Below, piece after piece: positions 15,787 through 23,344 of a stretch of DNA of 27,274 bases. Origin of the DNA: an uncultured Erysipelotrichaceae bacterium (GTDB taxonomy: Bacteria > Bacillota_I > Bacilli_A > RF39 > UBA660); contig CADBNY010000059.1 in assembly GCA_902796215.1 (NCBI GenBank), positions 1 through 27,274 of the forward strand, read 5' to 3'. Below the pieces are notes generated by a model that had not been told where the DNA came from, did no database searches, and was given only the letters and a program-made list of their open reading frames with translations. The position numbers and the translations under genes were made by a program. Every line of letters begins with the position of its first letter. Position 1 is the first letter of the stretch.

Positions 15787-16265
15787 AAAACACTTCCTCT
15801 CTCTATCCAACCCCTAAGTTCATCTGTACGCTTAGGTACACGATTAATAGTACTAATAACTAGATACAGAATAATAATAAATAAAATTAAACCAATAGCT
15901 GCATAAATAAAAGGCCAAACATTAAATTTTTCCTTATATTCTTTCGTATAAGGTGATTGTACCTTTTTTTCCTCAGACTCTTTTTTCTTTTGAGCAGCAA
16001 CAATATCATCCAAAGAAATTTTTGATGTATACTGAAATAAAAAATTATTAAATTCATCAACTACTTTATCAGAATCCAAACCTAAATATTTTGCATACAA
16101 TTTAATAGAATTTTTTAATTCATAAATATCTTTAAAAGCTCTAACATTACCACTCTCTATATTTTCAAGATGAGATGTAGAAAAGTCAAGATCCTCACAA
16201 GCTTCTGTAATACTAACACCATTACTAATTCTAGTTTGCCTTAAATAATCACCTAATTCTTTCAA
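15783..16265 (-). CDS. RodZ/YmfM-like HTH membrane protein, short form
   Basis: RodZ-type proteins link the MreB cell-shape machinery to the membrane. This one has 160 residues. It has an N-terminal HTH (about 1-70; LGDYLRQTRISNGVSITEA, then LDFSTSHLENIESGN), a charged linker, one membrane segment (about 117-140; WPFIYAAIGLILFIIILYLVI) and only about 20 residues outside. The periplasmic DUF4115 domain of full RodZ is missing. The start is TTG with GAGGTG five bases upstream. Its stop overlaps the pgsA start. The same neighbour pair (ymfM-pgsA) in B. subtilis supports the assignment. The rnpB gene ends just upstream. Confidence 0.85.
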   Translation of the reverse strand: MKELGDYLRQTRISNGVSITEACEDLDFSTSHLENIESGNVRAFKDIYELKNSIKLYAKYLGLDSDKVVDEFNNFLFQYTSKISLDDIVAAQKKKESEEKKVQSPYTKEYKEKFNVWPFIYAAIGLILFIIILYLVISTINRVPKRTDELRGWIERGSVL

Positions 16266-16295
16266 TATAACACCTCATTATCATTAACAAAAAAA

Positions 16296-16637
16296 TATAA
16301 ATAAGCCATGTTCTGTACCCCCGCAGGGGTGGTAAACATTTATCTACCAATTACTTGGTCCTTAACTCCGTTTATTTCCTTCATCAAGACTCCCCTACCA
16401 AATTTGGGTTTCTCACTCGCAGGGTTTACCACGTTTCACTCTTTTCTTTCGAAAAGCATCGTCACTGTGGCACTTTATGGATTATTCCTTATCAAAGACT
16501 TAGGAACAATTACCGCCGTTAGCTAAAAAGCTACTCTAGGTTATTTTTTTCCTAGATACGAACACTACAATCATTTCAGATTGTGTGAGCATGGACTTTC
16601 CTCAAGAGACAACAGTCTCCAGCGTTTACCTATATAT
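16296..16637 (-). ncRNA. rnpB: RNase P RNA, bacterial type B
   Basis: This is the catalytic RNA of RNase P, which matures tRNA 5' ends. On the minus strand the conserved blocks come in the right order: GAGGAAAGTCCATGCTC near the 5' end (about 16587-16603), AGTGTTCGTATCTAGG, AGTGCCACAGTGACGA, GTGGTAAACCC, GAGAAACCCAAATTTGG with GTAGGGG, and ACAGAACATGGCTTAT at the 3' end. The block order and the spacing between them fit the Bacillus type B fold. The ends are estimates: the 5' end lies at or just after the gpsB stop, and AATATA there can pair with TATATT at the 3' end as helix P1. A run of T's (16289-16295) follows. Position after gpsB is as in B. subtilis. Confidence 0.97.
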
Positions 16638-16996
16638 TAATTGTTATCTTCTAAATTACTGTCTTTTGAACCATAAACCATTTTTTCCAGTTGTGAAAGT
16701 CTTCGCATAATATCAATATTAGTATTTTCACCTTTAGACTTAGTATTAGAAGCTACTTCCATACTTAATTTAGAATTGCGTAATTCTTGTTTCAAATTCA
16801 TAATTTCAGTAAGCAAATCTGCCTTTTCTTTCTCCAAATTATTAACAATTTCAAGAAAACGCTCATAATCATCAATAATATCATCAAGAAATTGATCTAC
16901 TTCTTTTAAACGATACCCTCTAGTATCAATTTTAAATTTCTTTTCAAGAATATCTTGAGGCATAAACTTAATTTTATTTTGATACATTTGATACAT
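16637..16996 (-). CDS. gpsB: Cell division protein GpsB/DivIVA family
   Basis: GpsB moves between the sidewall and the septum and adapts PBP1-type synthases to the division machinery. The 119-residue protein has the DivIVA/GpsB N-terminal lipid-binding domain, FMPQDILEKKFKIDTRGY then RLKEVDQFLDDIIDDYERFL (about 11-48), a coiled coil to about 80, a linker and a short helical C-terminal segment (IMRRLSQLEKMVYG). Size and the two-part coiled-coil layout fit GpsB rather than full DivIVA. GGTGAT precedes the ATG. Its stop abuts rnpB, so rnpB may be made from the same transcript. A class A PBP, the known partner type, is encoded just beyond recU. Confidence 0.93.
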   Translation of the reverse strand: MYQMYQNKIKFMPQDILEKKFKIDTRGYRLKEVDQFLDDIIDDYERFLEIVNNLEKEKADLLTEIMNLKQELRNSKLSMEVASNTKSKGENTNIDIMRRLSQLEKMVYGSKDSNLEDNN

Positions 16997-17024
16997 ACAT
17001 TATCACCAATCCCTTATATACTAC

Positions 17025-17053
17025 ATTATGTCATTACTTAGTATTTTTGTCAA
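17025..17053 (-). promoter_or_regulatory. Promoter of gpsB-rnpB
   Basis: Minus-strand TTGACA (17048-17053), a 17-bp spacer and CATAAT (17025-17030), a strong match. Confidence 0.85.
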
Positions 17054-17156
17054 TCGAAAACCCTTTATTTAAAGTAACAACAGTAAGATTTCTTTGAATA
17101 ATCATAGTAGTATAAATCATTTTATTTAAAACCTGATTAACCTCTAAAAAATTCAT
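17034..17156 (-). CDS. Possible 40-residue small protein upstream of gpsB
   Basis: An ATG preceded by GGGTGATAAA opens a 40-codon frame beginning MNFLEVNQVLNKMIYTTMII and ending in a charged GFSIDKNTK. The ribosome binding site resembles those of the neighbouring genes. Against it: the frame runs across the gpsB -35, no clear promoter precedes it, and I know no similar protein. B. subtilis has ypsA at this place, but I see no resemblance. It may be a leader peptide or chance. Confidence 0.3.
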   Translation of the reverse strand: MNFLEVNQVLNKMIYTTMIIQRNLTVVTLNKGFSIDKNTK

Positions 17157-17244
17157 TTTATCACCCAAAAAATAGAATAATATACATTTAAAAAAAAATC
17201 ATAAAAACGACAAAAGAAGAAATAAAAATACATATAAAAATTTG

Positions 17245-17273
17245 TGGAAAAAAAAAGCAATTTATAGTATAAT
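17245..17273 (+). promoter_or_regulatory. Promoter of recU-PBP
   Basis: TGGAAA (17245-17250), a 17-bp spacer and TATAAT (17268-17273), about 17 bp before the recU ATG. Confidence 0.65.
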
Positions 17274-17290
17274 GAATAATAGGTGATGAG

Positions 17291-17872
17291 ATGAACTATC
17301 CCAATGGCATAAAAAAACAGACAAACACAAGTAAATTAACAACAAACATCAATTATAAAAATAGAGGAATGACTTTAGAAGCAGAATTAAATAGCTCAAA
17401 TGAATATTATAGAAAAATAGATAAAGCATTCATTTATAAAAAGCCAACACCAATAAAAATAACAAAAGTAGATTATCCATCAAGAGACAAAACTATTATA
17501 AAAGAGGCTTTTTTCACAATTCCATCAACAACAGACTATAATGGACTATACAATGGAAAATATATTGATTTTGAAGCAAAAGAAACAGCAAGTAAAACAG
17601 CTTTTTCTTTAGCAAATATTCATCCCCACCAAATAAAACATATAGAAAACATTTTCAATCATGGAGGTATAGCCTTTTTAATCATAAGATTTACCACCTT
17701 GAATGAAACTTATTTGCTACCAGCAAAAATTTTCTTAGATTTTCTAAATAAAACAAAAAGAAAATCAATCCCAATTATTTTTTTTAGAGAAAAAGCTTAT
17801 AAAATAAAAGATGGATATAGGCCAAGAATTGATTATTTAAAAATAATTGATGAAAATATTGGAGGTATATAA
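17291..17872 (+). CDS. recU: Holliday junction resolvase RecU
   Basis: RecU cleaves Holliday junctions in Gram-positive bacteria and acts with RuvAB and RecA. The 193-residue protein has the opening MNYPNGIKK, NRGMTLEAELNSSNEYY (24-40), the catalytic STTDYNGLYNG (79-89, D82) and DFEAKET (93-99, E95-x-K97). The GIAFLIIRF strand and LLPAK of the core follow. Length matches the family. AGGTGATGAG precedes the ATG. Its last codons carry the GGAGG of the PBP gene, whose ATG follows the stop with no gap, so the two are coupled as in B. subtilis recU-ponA. Confidence 0.97.
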   Translation: MNYPNGIKKQTNTSKLTTNINYKNRGMTLEAELNSSNEYYRKIDKAFIYKKPTPIKITKVDYPSRDKTIIKEAFFTIPSTTDYNGLYNGKYIDFEAKETASKTAFSLANIHPHQIKHIENIFNHGGIAFLIIRFTTLNETYLLPAKIFLDFLNKTKRKSIPIIFFREKAYKIKDGYRPRIDYLKIIDENIGGI

Positions 17873-20635
17873 ATGCAAAAAAAAGAATTAAAAAGAAAAA
17901 AAACAAAGACAAATAAAAACAAAAGTTTAAAAGATGGAATAAAGAAAAGATTACCAAAATCGAGCAAATCAAACATAAAGATTATTTTTTTAATAATAAG
18001 TTTAATATTCTTAATAATTAGTTACACAACATTTGGAAAAATAATTACTGCTTTAGTTGCTATTTTATTGGGATTAATTTCTCTTATTTGGCTTATCCTA
18101 ACAAAAAAAGGCAAAAAAAGAAAAAAGATTATAAGTATCTTATTAATTATCATACTAATATTAGGAATTCTTAGTTTGGTAGCATTTGGAGGATTTGTTG
18201 TCTTTATAAAAAGCAAATCAGATCCAAAATATAACAAAACTAAATTAAATACTTTAGAAATTTCTAGAATTTACGATAAAGATGGTAACGAAATTGCAAA
18301 ACTAGGTTCAGAAAAAAGAGAAAAAGTTACGTATGATGAACTTCCTGAAGTTTTAGTTGATGCAATAATTGCAACAGAAGATTCAAGATTTTTCCAACAT
18401 AATGGATTAGATGCCCCAAGATTTTTGAAAGCAACTATCGGTCAATTAACAAATGGATCTGGAGCTGGTGGTGCATCAACTCTATCCATGCAAGTTGTTA
18501 AAAATAGCTTTACAGATAAATATGGACAATTAACTTCAGGAATTCCAGGAATTATTCGTAAATTTGAAGATATTTATCTAGCAGTTTTCAAATTAGAAAA
18601 AGACTATTCAAAAGAACAAATTATTGAATTTTATGTTAATAACCATTTCTTAGGAGGAAACATCTATGGAGTTGAAGAAGCAGCAAATACTTATTTTGGT
18701 AAACATGTAAGTGACTTAAATTTAAGTGAAGCAGCTATCCTAGCAGGAATGTTCCAATCTCCAAACTATTATCGTCCTACAATAAATCCTAAAAATGCTG
18801 AAAAAAGAAGAAGAACTGTACTATATTTAATGAACAGAGCTGGATACATTACAAAAGAAGAACAAGAATTAGCAAATTCTATTCCTGTAGAATCACTAAC
18901 AATTGATGCTAATAATGTCAAAGAAAATCCAAATCAAGGATTCATTGATACTGTTGCAAATGAATTAGAAGAACGCTATGGAGTAGATCCTTACACAACA
19001 CCATTATTAGTTTATACAACATTAGATCAAGGAAAACAACGAGCTGTTGATTCTGTCTTATCTGGAGAAAGATATGATTGGATAGATGATAGAGTTCAAA
19101 CAGGAGTTGCTGTTATCGAATCAGAAACAGGAAAAATTTTAGCAATTGGAAATGGTCGAAGCATTAATTCTAGAAACAATGGAACAGCTAAACAATACAA
19201 TTATGCTACACAAATAAAAAGACAACCAGGTAGTACAGCAAAACCACTATTTGATTACGGACCAGGAATAGAATATAATGGTTGGTCTACATACCAACAA
19301 TTTGTAGATGGACCATATACTTATTCAAATGGAAGATCAATAAAAAACTGGGATGGAGGCTACTATGGTCAAATAACATTAAGAAGAGCCCTATCAACAT
19401 CACGTAACATTCCTGCTCTAAAAGCCTTCCAATCAGTAAAAAATGAACAAATTAAGGAATTTGTTACAAACTTAGGAATTACTCCTGAAATATGTAACAG
19501 TGGCTATAAATATGACAAAGCAACAGACAGATGTATTAATAAAGAAAATGCAAACGATATAAAAGAAACAATTGCTTTACATGAAGCTCATTCAATCGGT
19601 GCATTTACTGGAGTTTCCCCTTTACAAATGGCTGGTGCTTATGCAGCATTTTCGAATGGTGGCTATTACACAGAACCATATTCTGTTACAAAATTTGTAT
19701 ATAGACAAACAGGTAAAATAATAGAACAAAACCCAGAAAAGAAACAAGTTATGTCAGATGCAACTGCATTTATGGTTTCAAGTGTATTACAGGACGTTTC
19801 TTTAACTGGAGGAACTCCAACAAATGTAGCATGTAAAACAGGAACTACAAACTTTGATGAAAACACAATGAATAAATACAACATGCCAGGAGATGCTATT
19901 CGAGATTCATGGGTAATTGGTTACTCCACAAAAACAACAATTGGTATGTGGTATGGATATGATGATTTTACAAAAGAATCAATAGCTCAAGGATACGTAT
20001 TACACAATGTTCCAGCAACTATTCAAAAAGATAGACTTTTCAATGCATTAGTTGCAGCTGGAGCAATGGAAGCAAACAGAGAAGCATTTAACCAACCAGA
20101 AAGTGTTGTAAAAATTGCTATATCCCCAAGTAGTAATCCAGCAAAATTAGCTACTCCAGGAGGCCCTGCAGTATATGAACTTTTTAAAAAAGGTACAGAG
20201 CCTACAGAATATGATCTAACAAATTATAAAATTGCTGCACCTGGTAATTTTAATATTTCTGATTCTAATGGAAGAGTTAATTTATCTTGGTCAGAAGTAT
20301 CACCAGGAGTATTAGCTAACGATTCATATGGAAAATTTGGATACAATATATATAAAGATGGAGTTCTAATAGCTTGGACAGATAAAACATCATACTCATT
20401 TACTCCAAGCGGAAGTATCTATGGAACTTATAAGATTATAGGAACTTACAAATCATATAATGATATTCAAAGTGAAGCAGCTACAAAAACATATGAAAAA
20501 CCTGCTGAACCAAAAAAAGAAGAAAAAAATGACTCAAATGAGCAACAAAATCAAAACAATGATAACAACAATAATAACAATAATAGCAATAACAACGACC
20601 ATAACAACAACAATAACGATAACACCAATCCTTAA
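17873..20635 (+). CDS. Class A penicillin-binding protein, PBP1A type
   Basis: A bifunctional peptidoglycan glycosyltransferase/transpeptidase of 920 residues. After a very basic cytoplasmic N-terminus come three predicted membrane segments (about 35-52, 56-76, 86-113), more than the single one usual for class A PBPs. The glycosyltransferase domain has ATEDSRFFQHNG (167-178, catalytic E169), GASTLSMQVVKN (200-211) and EFYVNNHFLGGNIYGVEEAA. The transpeptidase has SxxK (S454-K457), SxN (S510-N512) and KTGT (655-658). A fibronectin-III-like domain (about 788-875) and an Asn-rich tail (about 890-920) follow. It is translationally coupled to recU. The Asn tail has GAC/AAC/AAT repeats and could vary in length. 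Confidence 0.96.
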   Translation: MQKKELKRKKTKTNKNKSLKDGIKKRLPKSSKSNIKIIFLIISLIFLIISYTTFGKIITALVAILLGLISLIWLILTKKGKKRKKIISILLIIILILGILSLVAFGGFVVFIKSKSDPKYNKTKLNTLEISRIYDKDGNEIAKLGSEKREKVTYDELPEVLVDAIIATEDSRFFQHNGLDAPRFLKATIGQLTNGSGAGGASTLSMQVVKNSFTDKYGQLTSGIPGIIRKFEDIYLAVFKLEKDYSKEQIIEFYVNNHFLGGNIYGVEEAANTYFGKHVSDLNLSEAAILAGMFQSPNYYRPTINPKNAEKRRRTVLYLMNRAGYITKEEQELANSIPVESLTIDANNVKENPNQGFIDTVANELEERYGVDPYTTPLLVYTTLDQGKQRAVDSVLSGERYDWIDDRVQTGVAVIESETGKILAIGNGRSINSRNNGTAKQYNYATQIKRQPGSTAKPLFDYGPGIEYNGWSTYQQFVDGPYTYSNGRSIKNWDGGYYGQITLRRALSTSRNIPALKAFQSVKNEQIKEFVTNLGITPEICNSGYKYDKATDRCINKENANDIKETIALHEAHSIGAFTGVSPLQMAGAYAAFSNGGYYTEPYSVTKFVYRQTGKIIEQNPEKKQVMSDATAFMVSSVLQDVSLTGGTPTNVACKTGTTNFDENTMNKYNMPGDAIRDSWVIGYSTKTTIGMWYGYDDFTKESIAQGYVLHNVPATIQKDRLFNALVAAGAMEANREAFNQPESVVKIAISPSSNPAKLATPGGPAVYELFKKGTEPTEYDLTNYKIAAPGNFNISDSNGRVNLSWSEVSPGVLANDSYGKFGYNIYKDGVLIAWTDKTSYSFTPSGSIYGTYKIIGTYKSYNDIQSEAATKTYEKPAEPKKEEKNDSNEQQNQNNDNNNNNNNSNNNDHNNNNNDNTNP

Positions 20636-20650
20636 ACAAAAAGAAAAAAG

Positions 20651-20676
20651 AAACCACTAGTAAACTGGTGGTTTTT
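20651..20676 (+). terminator. Hairpin with T-tract, PBP terminator and IS200/IS605 end
   Basis: CCACTAGT (20654-20661) and ACTGGTGG (20664-20671) form a stem with one wobble, followed by TTTTTCTCTGG. It can end the PBP transcript. The same hairpin and the same downstream GTGGTTTTTCTCTGG recur at 27199-27227, so it is also the right end of an IS200/IS605-type element. Confidence 0.75.
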
Positions 20677-20689
20677 CTCTGGTCACCTC

Positions 20690-20962
20690 TAAACTTGTTC
20701 CTGCTGTATAAATACTATATTTCAGATCTATCCCTATTTTTGATATATTAGTACACTACTTTTATCTTTCAAGATAAAACTTAATTTTGGTACATGTGAA
20801 CGTGATTTGAGCATACTTCAGCTGTTATTATATTTACTTTCTTTCATCTGCATAATTAATTTCTAATCTTTTTTCTTCATAAAATACTTTTCCCCTATAT
20901 TTTGGAGCCAATACAATATGATACTTACAATTCCACTTTGTATGTAATAAACTATTTATGTC
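20690..20962 (-). pseudogene. IS200-type TnpA transposase remnant
   Basis: Minus-strand translation from 20962 gives DINSLLHTKWNCKYHIVLAP, then KYRGKVFYEEKRLEI, the conserved start of IS200/IS605 TnpA, lacking its ATG. It hits a TAA at 20834-20836 after a deletion. The next piece, ITAEVCSNHVHMY, matches the EAEVCPDHIHM segment with the HUH histidines. After further frameshifts KSSVLIYQK corresponds to the KGKSSLMIF segment, and RNKFRG to the NRxFWCRG segment. The C-terminal part with the catalytic Tyr is gone. The gene cannot make an active Y1 transposase. Recognition is from memory of the family, but four pieces in the right order make it secure. Confidence 0.85.
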
Positions 20963-21063
20963 CTGCAAGGAACGCACATCCTTTGTTTCTTTTTACTAGC
21001 GGCAAACTGCAATTTAATTATAACAAAGGAGAATTTCACATTTTAAGGCTCAACCTAAAGCTG

Positions 21064-21098
21064 AAAAAAAACATCGGACTATCCGGTGCTTTTCTTTT
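21064..21098. terminator. Hairpin terminator, possibly bidirectional
   Basis: CATCGGA (21072-21078) and TCCGGTG (21082-21088) form a 7-bp stem with a 3-nt loop. Eight T's follow on the minus strand and CTTTTCTTTTT on the plus strand. It is a second stop for the 21173-22048 gene. Confidence 0.7.
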
Positions 21099-21101
21099 TA
21101 C

Positions 21102-21135
21102 AAAAAAATACTATTTCTTTTCTTGAAATAGTATT
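21102..21135 (-). terminator. Intrinsic terminator of the 21173-22048 gene
   Basis: An 11-bp perfect stem (21107-21117 with 21125-21135), 7-nt loop, followed on the minus strand by five or more T's. Confidence 0.85.
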
Positions 21136-21172
21136 AGTGTTCAAAATAAGACTTAGATTACAATTATTTCTT

Positions 21173-22048
21173 TTACTTTGTATAATTTTTTGCATCTGTG
21201 TCTTGTGTGCTTAATATACTTTGTAGATAATTATAAACTTCTTTGTCTCCTTCTGCCATTCCCTTTAAAAATGACTCCAATGTCCATCTATCAGTATCCA
21301 TATCTGCCAAATTAAAAAATGGTTTTTGTTCCAAATAATTTTTATCATATTCAACAACTTGACTAGTGTAATAAAATATAGTATTAGAATAAAAAGTATC
21401 ACCATTTATGTGTATGAAACCTTCAAGAGAATCTTCCCGAGGTGCCCAGTTTATAGCATCCTGATAATGCCCAATTCCTTCTTTCTTTGCTAGAAAGTAT
21501 AGACTATTATACTCTTCTTTTGATATATAATAAATATTATTGTCAATAATAATATAGAATCCAATTGATTCAAATGGTTTAATACTTTCTTTAAAAGAAC
21601 AATTGTTTTTTTCCCTATATAATTCTAAAATATCATCAGATATATTGCGTGTCCCTGCTTTTAAAACATCTATAGTTTTCTCGGTACAATCAACATTTTC
21701 TTTTATATCTATAACTAAACCATTAATAGATATTCCTTTGGATTTTTTTATAACTCTAATATATTTGTCCATTACAGAATAAGATCTCCAGTATTCACAT
21801 TCGCCTAACTGAAAACGAAATACTTGAATATCTGTTGCGATTATTTTTTTTATAGAATCGAAATCCATTGTATCAAAGTTGAAAGTATTAATTAGTTTGT
21901 CTCTAAATAATGGATAATCATATCTGATTATAGGAAATTTTTTTAGATAACTATAATAATGAGTTGAATTTTCACCATAATTTCTTACTTCTACTTCCAA
22001 CTGACAAGTTATATTTTGTTTAGCATTCTGATTAGCACTAATAATCAT
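21173..22048 (-). CDS. Hypothetical protein next to the IS relic
   Basis: A 291-residue protein I do not recognise. It has no signal peptide or membrane segment and should be cytoplasmic. It is rich in Tyr, Ile and Asn, with scattered aromatics (ECEYWRSYSVMDKYIRV at about 83-99; GHYQDAINWAPREDSLEGF at about 194-212) and a helical acidic end (MDTDRWTLESFLKGMAEGDK). AAGGGGG precedes the ATG. Its promoter is a perfect TTGACA-17-TATAAT with an inverted repeat across it, and two terminators follow. It lies between the IS200 relic and a divergent unknown gene, so it may be acquired accessory DNA. No operon partner on its strand. Confidence 0.8.
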   Translation of the reverse strand: MIISANQNAKQNITCQLEVEVRNYGENSTHYYSYLKKFPIIRYDYPLFRDKLINTFNFDTMDFDSIKKIIATDIQVFRFQLGECEYWRSYSVMDKYIRVIKKSKGISINGLVIDIKENVDCTEKTIDVLKAGTRNISDDILELYREKNNCSFKESIKPFESIGFYIIIDNNIYYISKEEYNSLYFLAKKEGIGHYQDAINWAPREDSLEGFIHINGDTFYSNTIFYYTSQVVEYDKNYLEQKPFFNLADMDTDRWTLESFLKGMAEGDKEVYNYLQSILSTQDTDAKNYTK

Positions 22049-22076
22049 TTAAATTTCCCCCTTCTCTAATGCACGA

Positions 22077-22105
22077 ATTATATCACAAATGTTGCTTATT
22101 GTCAA
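22077..22105 (-). promoter_or_regulatory. Perfect consensus promoter of the 21173-22048 gene
   Basis: Minus-strand TTGACA (22100-22105), a 17-bp spacer and TATAAT (22077-22082), with TGA before the -10 as an extended element. Confidence 0.93.
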
Positions 22106-22113
22106 TCATTTGT
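22085..22113. promoter_or_regulatory. Candidate operator across that promoter
   Basis: ACAAATG (22085-22091) and CATTTGT (22107-22113) are perfect 7-bp inverted arms 15 bp apart, covering the spacer and -35 of the consensus promoter. The placement suits a repressor. No regulator gene lies nearby. Confidence 0.4.
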
Positions 22114-22259
22114 TCTCATCTTCCTCCTTGATTAACTTTAATATTTTTCATAAACCTTTCTTCTTTATAATCAAAAACTTTTTTATTCAAAATATTGATA
22201 AATAATATAAAAAACACATGAATTTATAGCTTATTTTAATTGAATAACTACCATACTTT

Positions 22260-22288
22260 TTGACATCAAACTAAATAAGCGATATAAT
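22260..22288 (+). promoter_or_regulatory. Perfect consensus promoter of the 22304-23272 gene
   Basis: TTGACA (22260-22265), a 17-bp spacer and TATAAT (22283-22288), ending 15 bp before the ATG. The rest of 22106-22259 shows nothing else clear. Confidence 0.93.
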
Positions 22289-22303
22289 TATATAGGTGAT
22301 AGC

Positions 22304-23272
22304 ATGTATAATATAGATAACTGTATTTTAGTAAGAAAAACATACTTATTTCCAGAAAACGGTATTATTAAAACTCCAATTCATGAAATGATTTATGACT
22401 TTGGTAAATCTACATTATTAGGCGATGCTATAGTTAATAAATTAAATGAAAAATATAAAAACATGGCTGATTATGTTCAAGAAAGCAAAAAATATGACAT
22501 ATATTATGAGACATATAGAAGAACCATTCATTTTTGCATAAATACTGTTGCTGAAAATACTGTACATGGACATTTTGATTACCCATATGCAATAATTGAA
22601 CCATTAAAATATCATATAAATGATGAATCATTGTTAGGATTAAGAGTTGAAGATACATATTTTTCAGATGATATGTATTTATCCGATGAAGCTATTATTC
22701 TTATACCTGAAGAAGAAAAAGAAAAACTAGCAGAAAAATATGATTTCACCGGTTTAAACATTCAAACTTACACAGGTGATATTGAAGATGCAATTAAAGA
22801 TACACTACAACTATATGGTTATGATTTCTTTGCAAGAAACAACAACGGATATCAAGATGCTCTAAACCCAGAAAGTAAAGCTTATGAAATGTATAATTTC
22901 ATCCATAATTATAGTCAAGAACATGGAATACCCCAAGATCAACACATTTCTTCAAAGATTAATTATGATGACCAACTAAAAAGAATAACAGAAGCAATAA
23001 AAATAGATAAACGACACTTAGAACATGTTTTAGCTAGTGGTTTAGTAAGTCAAGAAACTATAAATGAAGTAAATAAAGTAAAAGATATATTTGAATATAG
23101 AAAACATTCAGAAGAGTTTAGGAAACTAATGAGTAAAATAGTAGATGAAGTTGGATTAGAAAACTTAGCACAATTAACAAAAAGTTTTAATCAAGAAATG
23201 ATTAAAGAAAGAGAACTAAGAAAAATAGCCAACAAAGATTCAAAAAAAGATAAAACACCCCAAAAGAGATAG
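22304..23272 (+). CDS. Hypothetical protein, divergent from the 21173-22048 gene
   Basis: A 322-residue protein I do not recognise. It is soluble, with no signal peptide or membrane segment. The N-terminal two thirds are mixed alpha/beta with several His and Tyr (RRTIHFCINTVAENTVHGHF, then DYPYAIIEPLKYHI; about 71-104). An acidic helical region follows (IPEEEKEKLAEKYDF), and the C-terminal third (about 215-322) is highly helical and ends in a Lys-rich tail. GGTGAT lies before the ATG, and the leader is only about 10 nt. A strong shared terminator separates it from nth. In B. subtilis this place, between ponA and nth, holds ypoC, but I see no resemblance. Confidence 0.82.
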   Translation: MYNIDNCILVRKTYLFPENGIIKTPIHEMIYDFGKSTLLGDAIVNKLNEKYKNMADYVQESKKYDIYYETYRRTIHFCINTVAENTVHGHFDYPYAIIEPLKYHINDESLLGLRVEDTYFSDDMYLSDEAIILIPEEEKEKLAEKYDFTGLNIQTYTGDIEDAIKDTLQLYGYDFFARNNNGYQDALNPESKAYEMYNFIHNYSQEHGIPQDQHISSKINYDDQLKRITEAIKIDKRHLEHVLASGLVSQETINEVNKVKDIFEYRKHSEEFRKLMSKIVDEVGLENLAQLTKSFNQEMIKERELRKIANKDSKKDKTPQKR

Positions 23273-23304
23273 AAAAAACAAAACAGCAGTTGGATAGCTT
23301 TTAT

Positions 23305-23344
23305 AAAAAAAGAAGATTTTAGCACTACAAAATCTTCTTTTTCT
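23305..23344. terminator. Bidirectional terminator between the hypothetical gene and nth
   Basis: A 14-bp perfect stem (23307-23320 with 23329-23342) with an 8-nt loop, flanked by A's and T's so that it works for both convergent genes. It overlaps the last nth codons. Confidence 0.9.

Larger units (their letters stand above)
20651..21050 (-). mobile_element. Decayed IS200/IS605-family element
   Basis: The 537-bp gene-free stretch 20636-21172 holds a terminal hairpin (20654-20671), a broken transposase (20690-20962) and a presumed left-end region with the hairpin AAGGA/TCCTT (about 20966-20982). The transposase reads on the minus strand, so the 20654 hairpin is the right end. The left boundary near 21050 is a guess. 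This family transposes as single strands, so no terminal inverted repeats or target duplication are expected. Confidence 0.7.

Noticed and set aside
16308..16526. Plus-strand frame of 72 codons
   Set aside because: It is the complement of the RNase P RNA gene.
20560..20632. CRISPR-like or microsatellite array
   Set aside because: The AAC/AAT units are in frame with the PBP and encode its Asn-rich tail; no spacers.
20460..20660. Plus-strand Met/Thr-rich frame at the end of the PBP gene
   Set aside because: It is a shifted reading of the Asn codon repeat in the PBP tail.
20902..21126. Plus-strand frame of 74 codons in the IS relic
   Set aside because: It is antisense to the TnpA remnant and runs through two terminators.
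22434..22658. Minus-strand frame inside the 22304-23272 gene
   Set aside because: No ribosome binding site; shadow of a gene with a consensus promoter.
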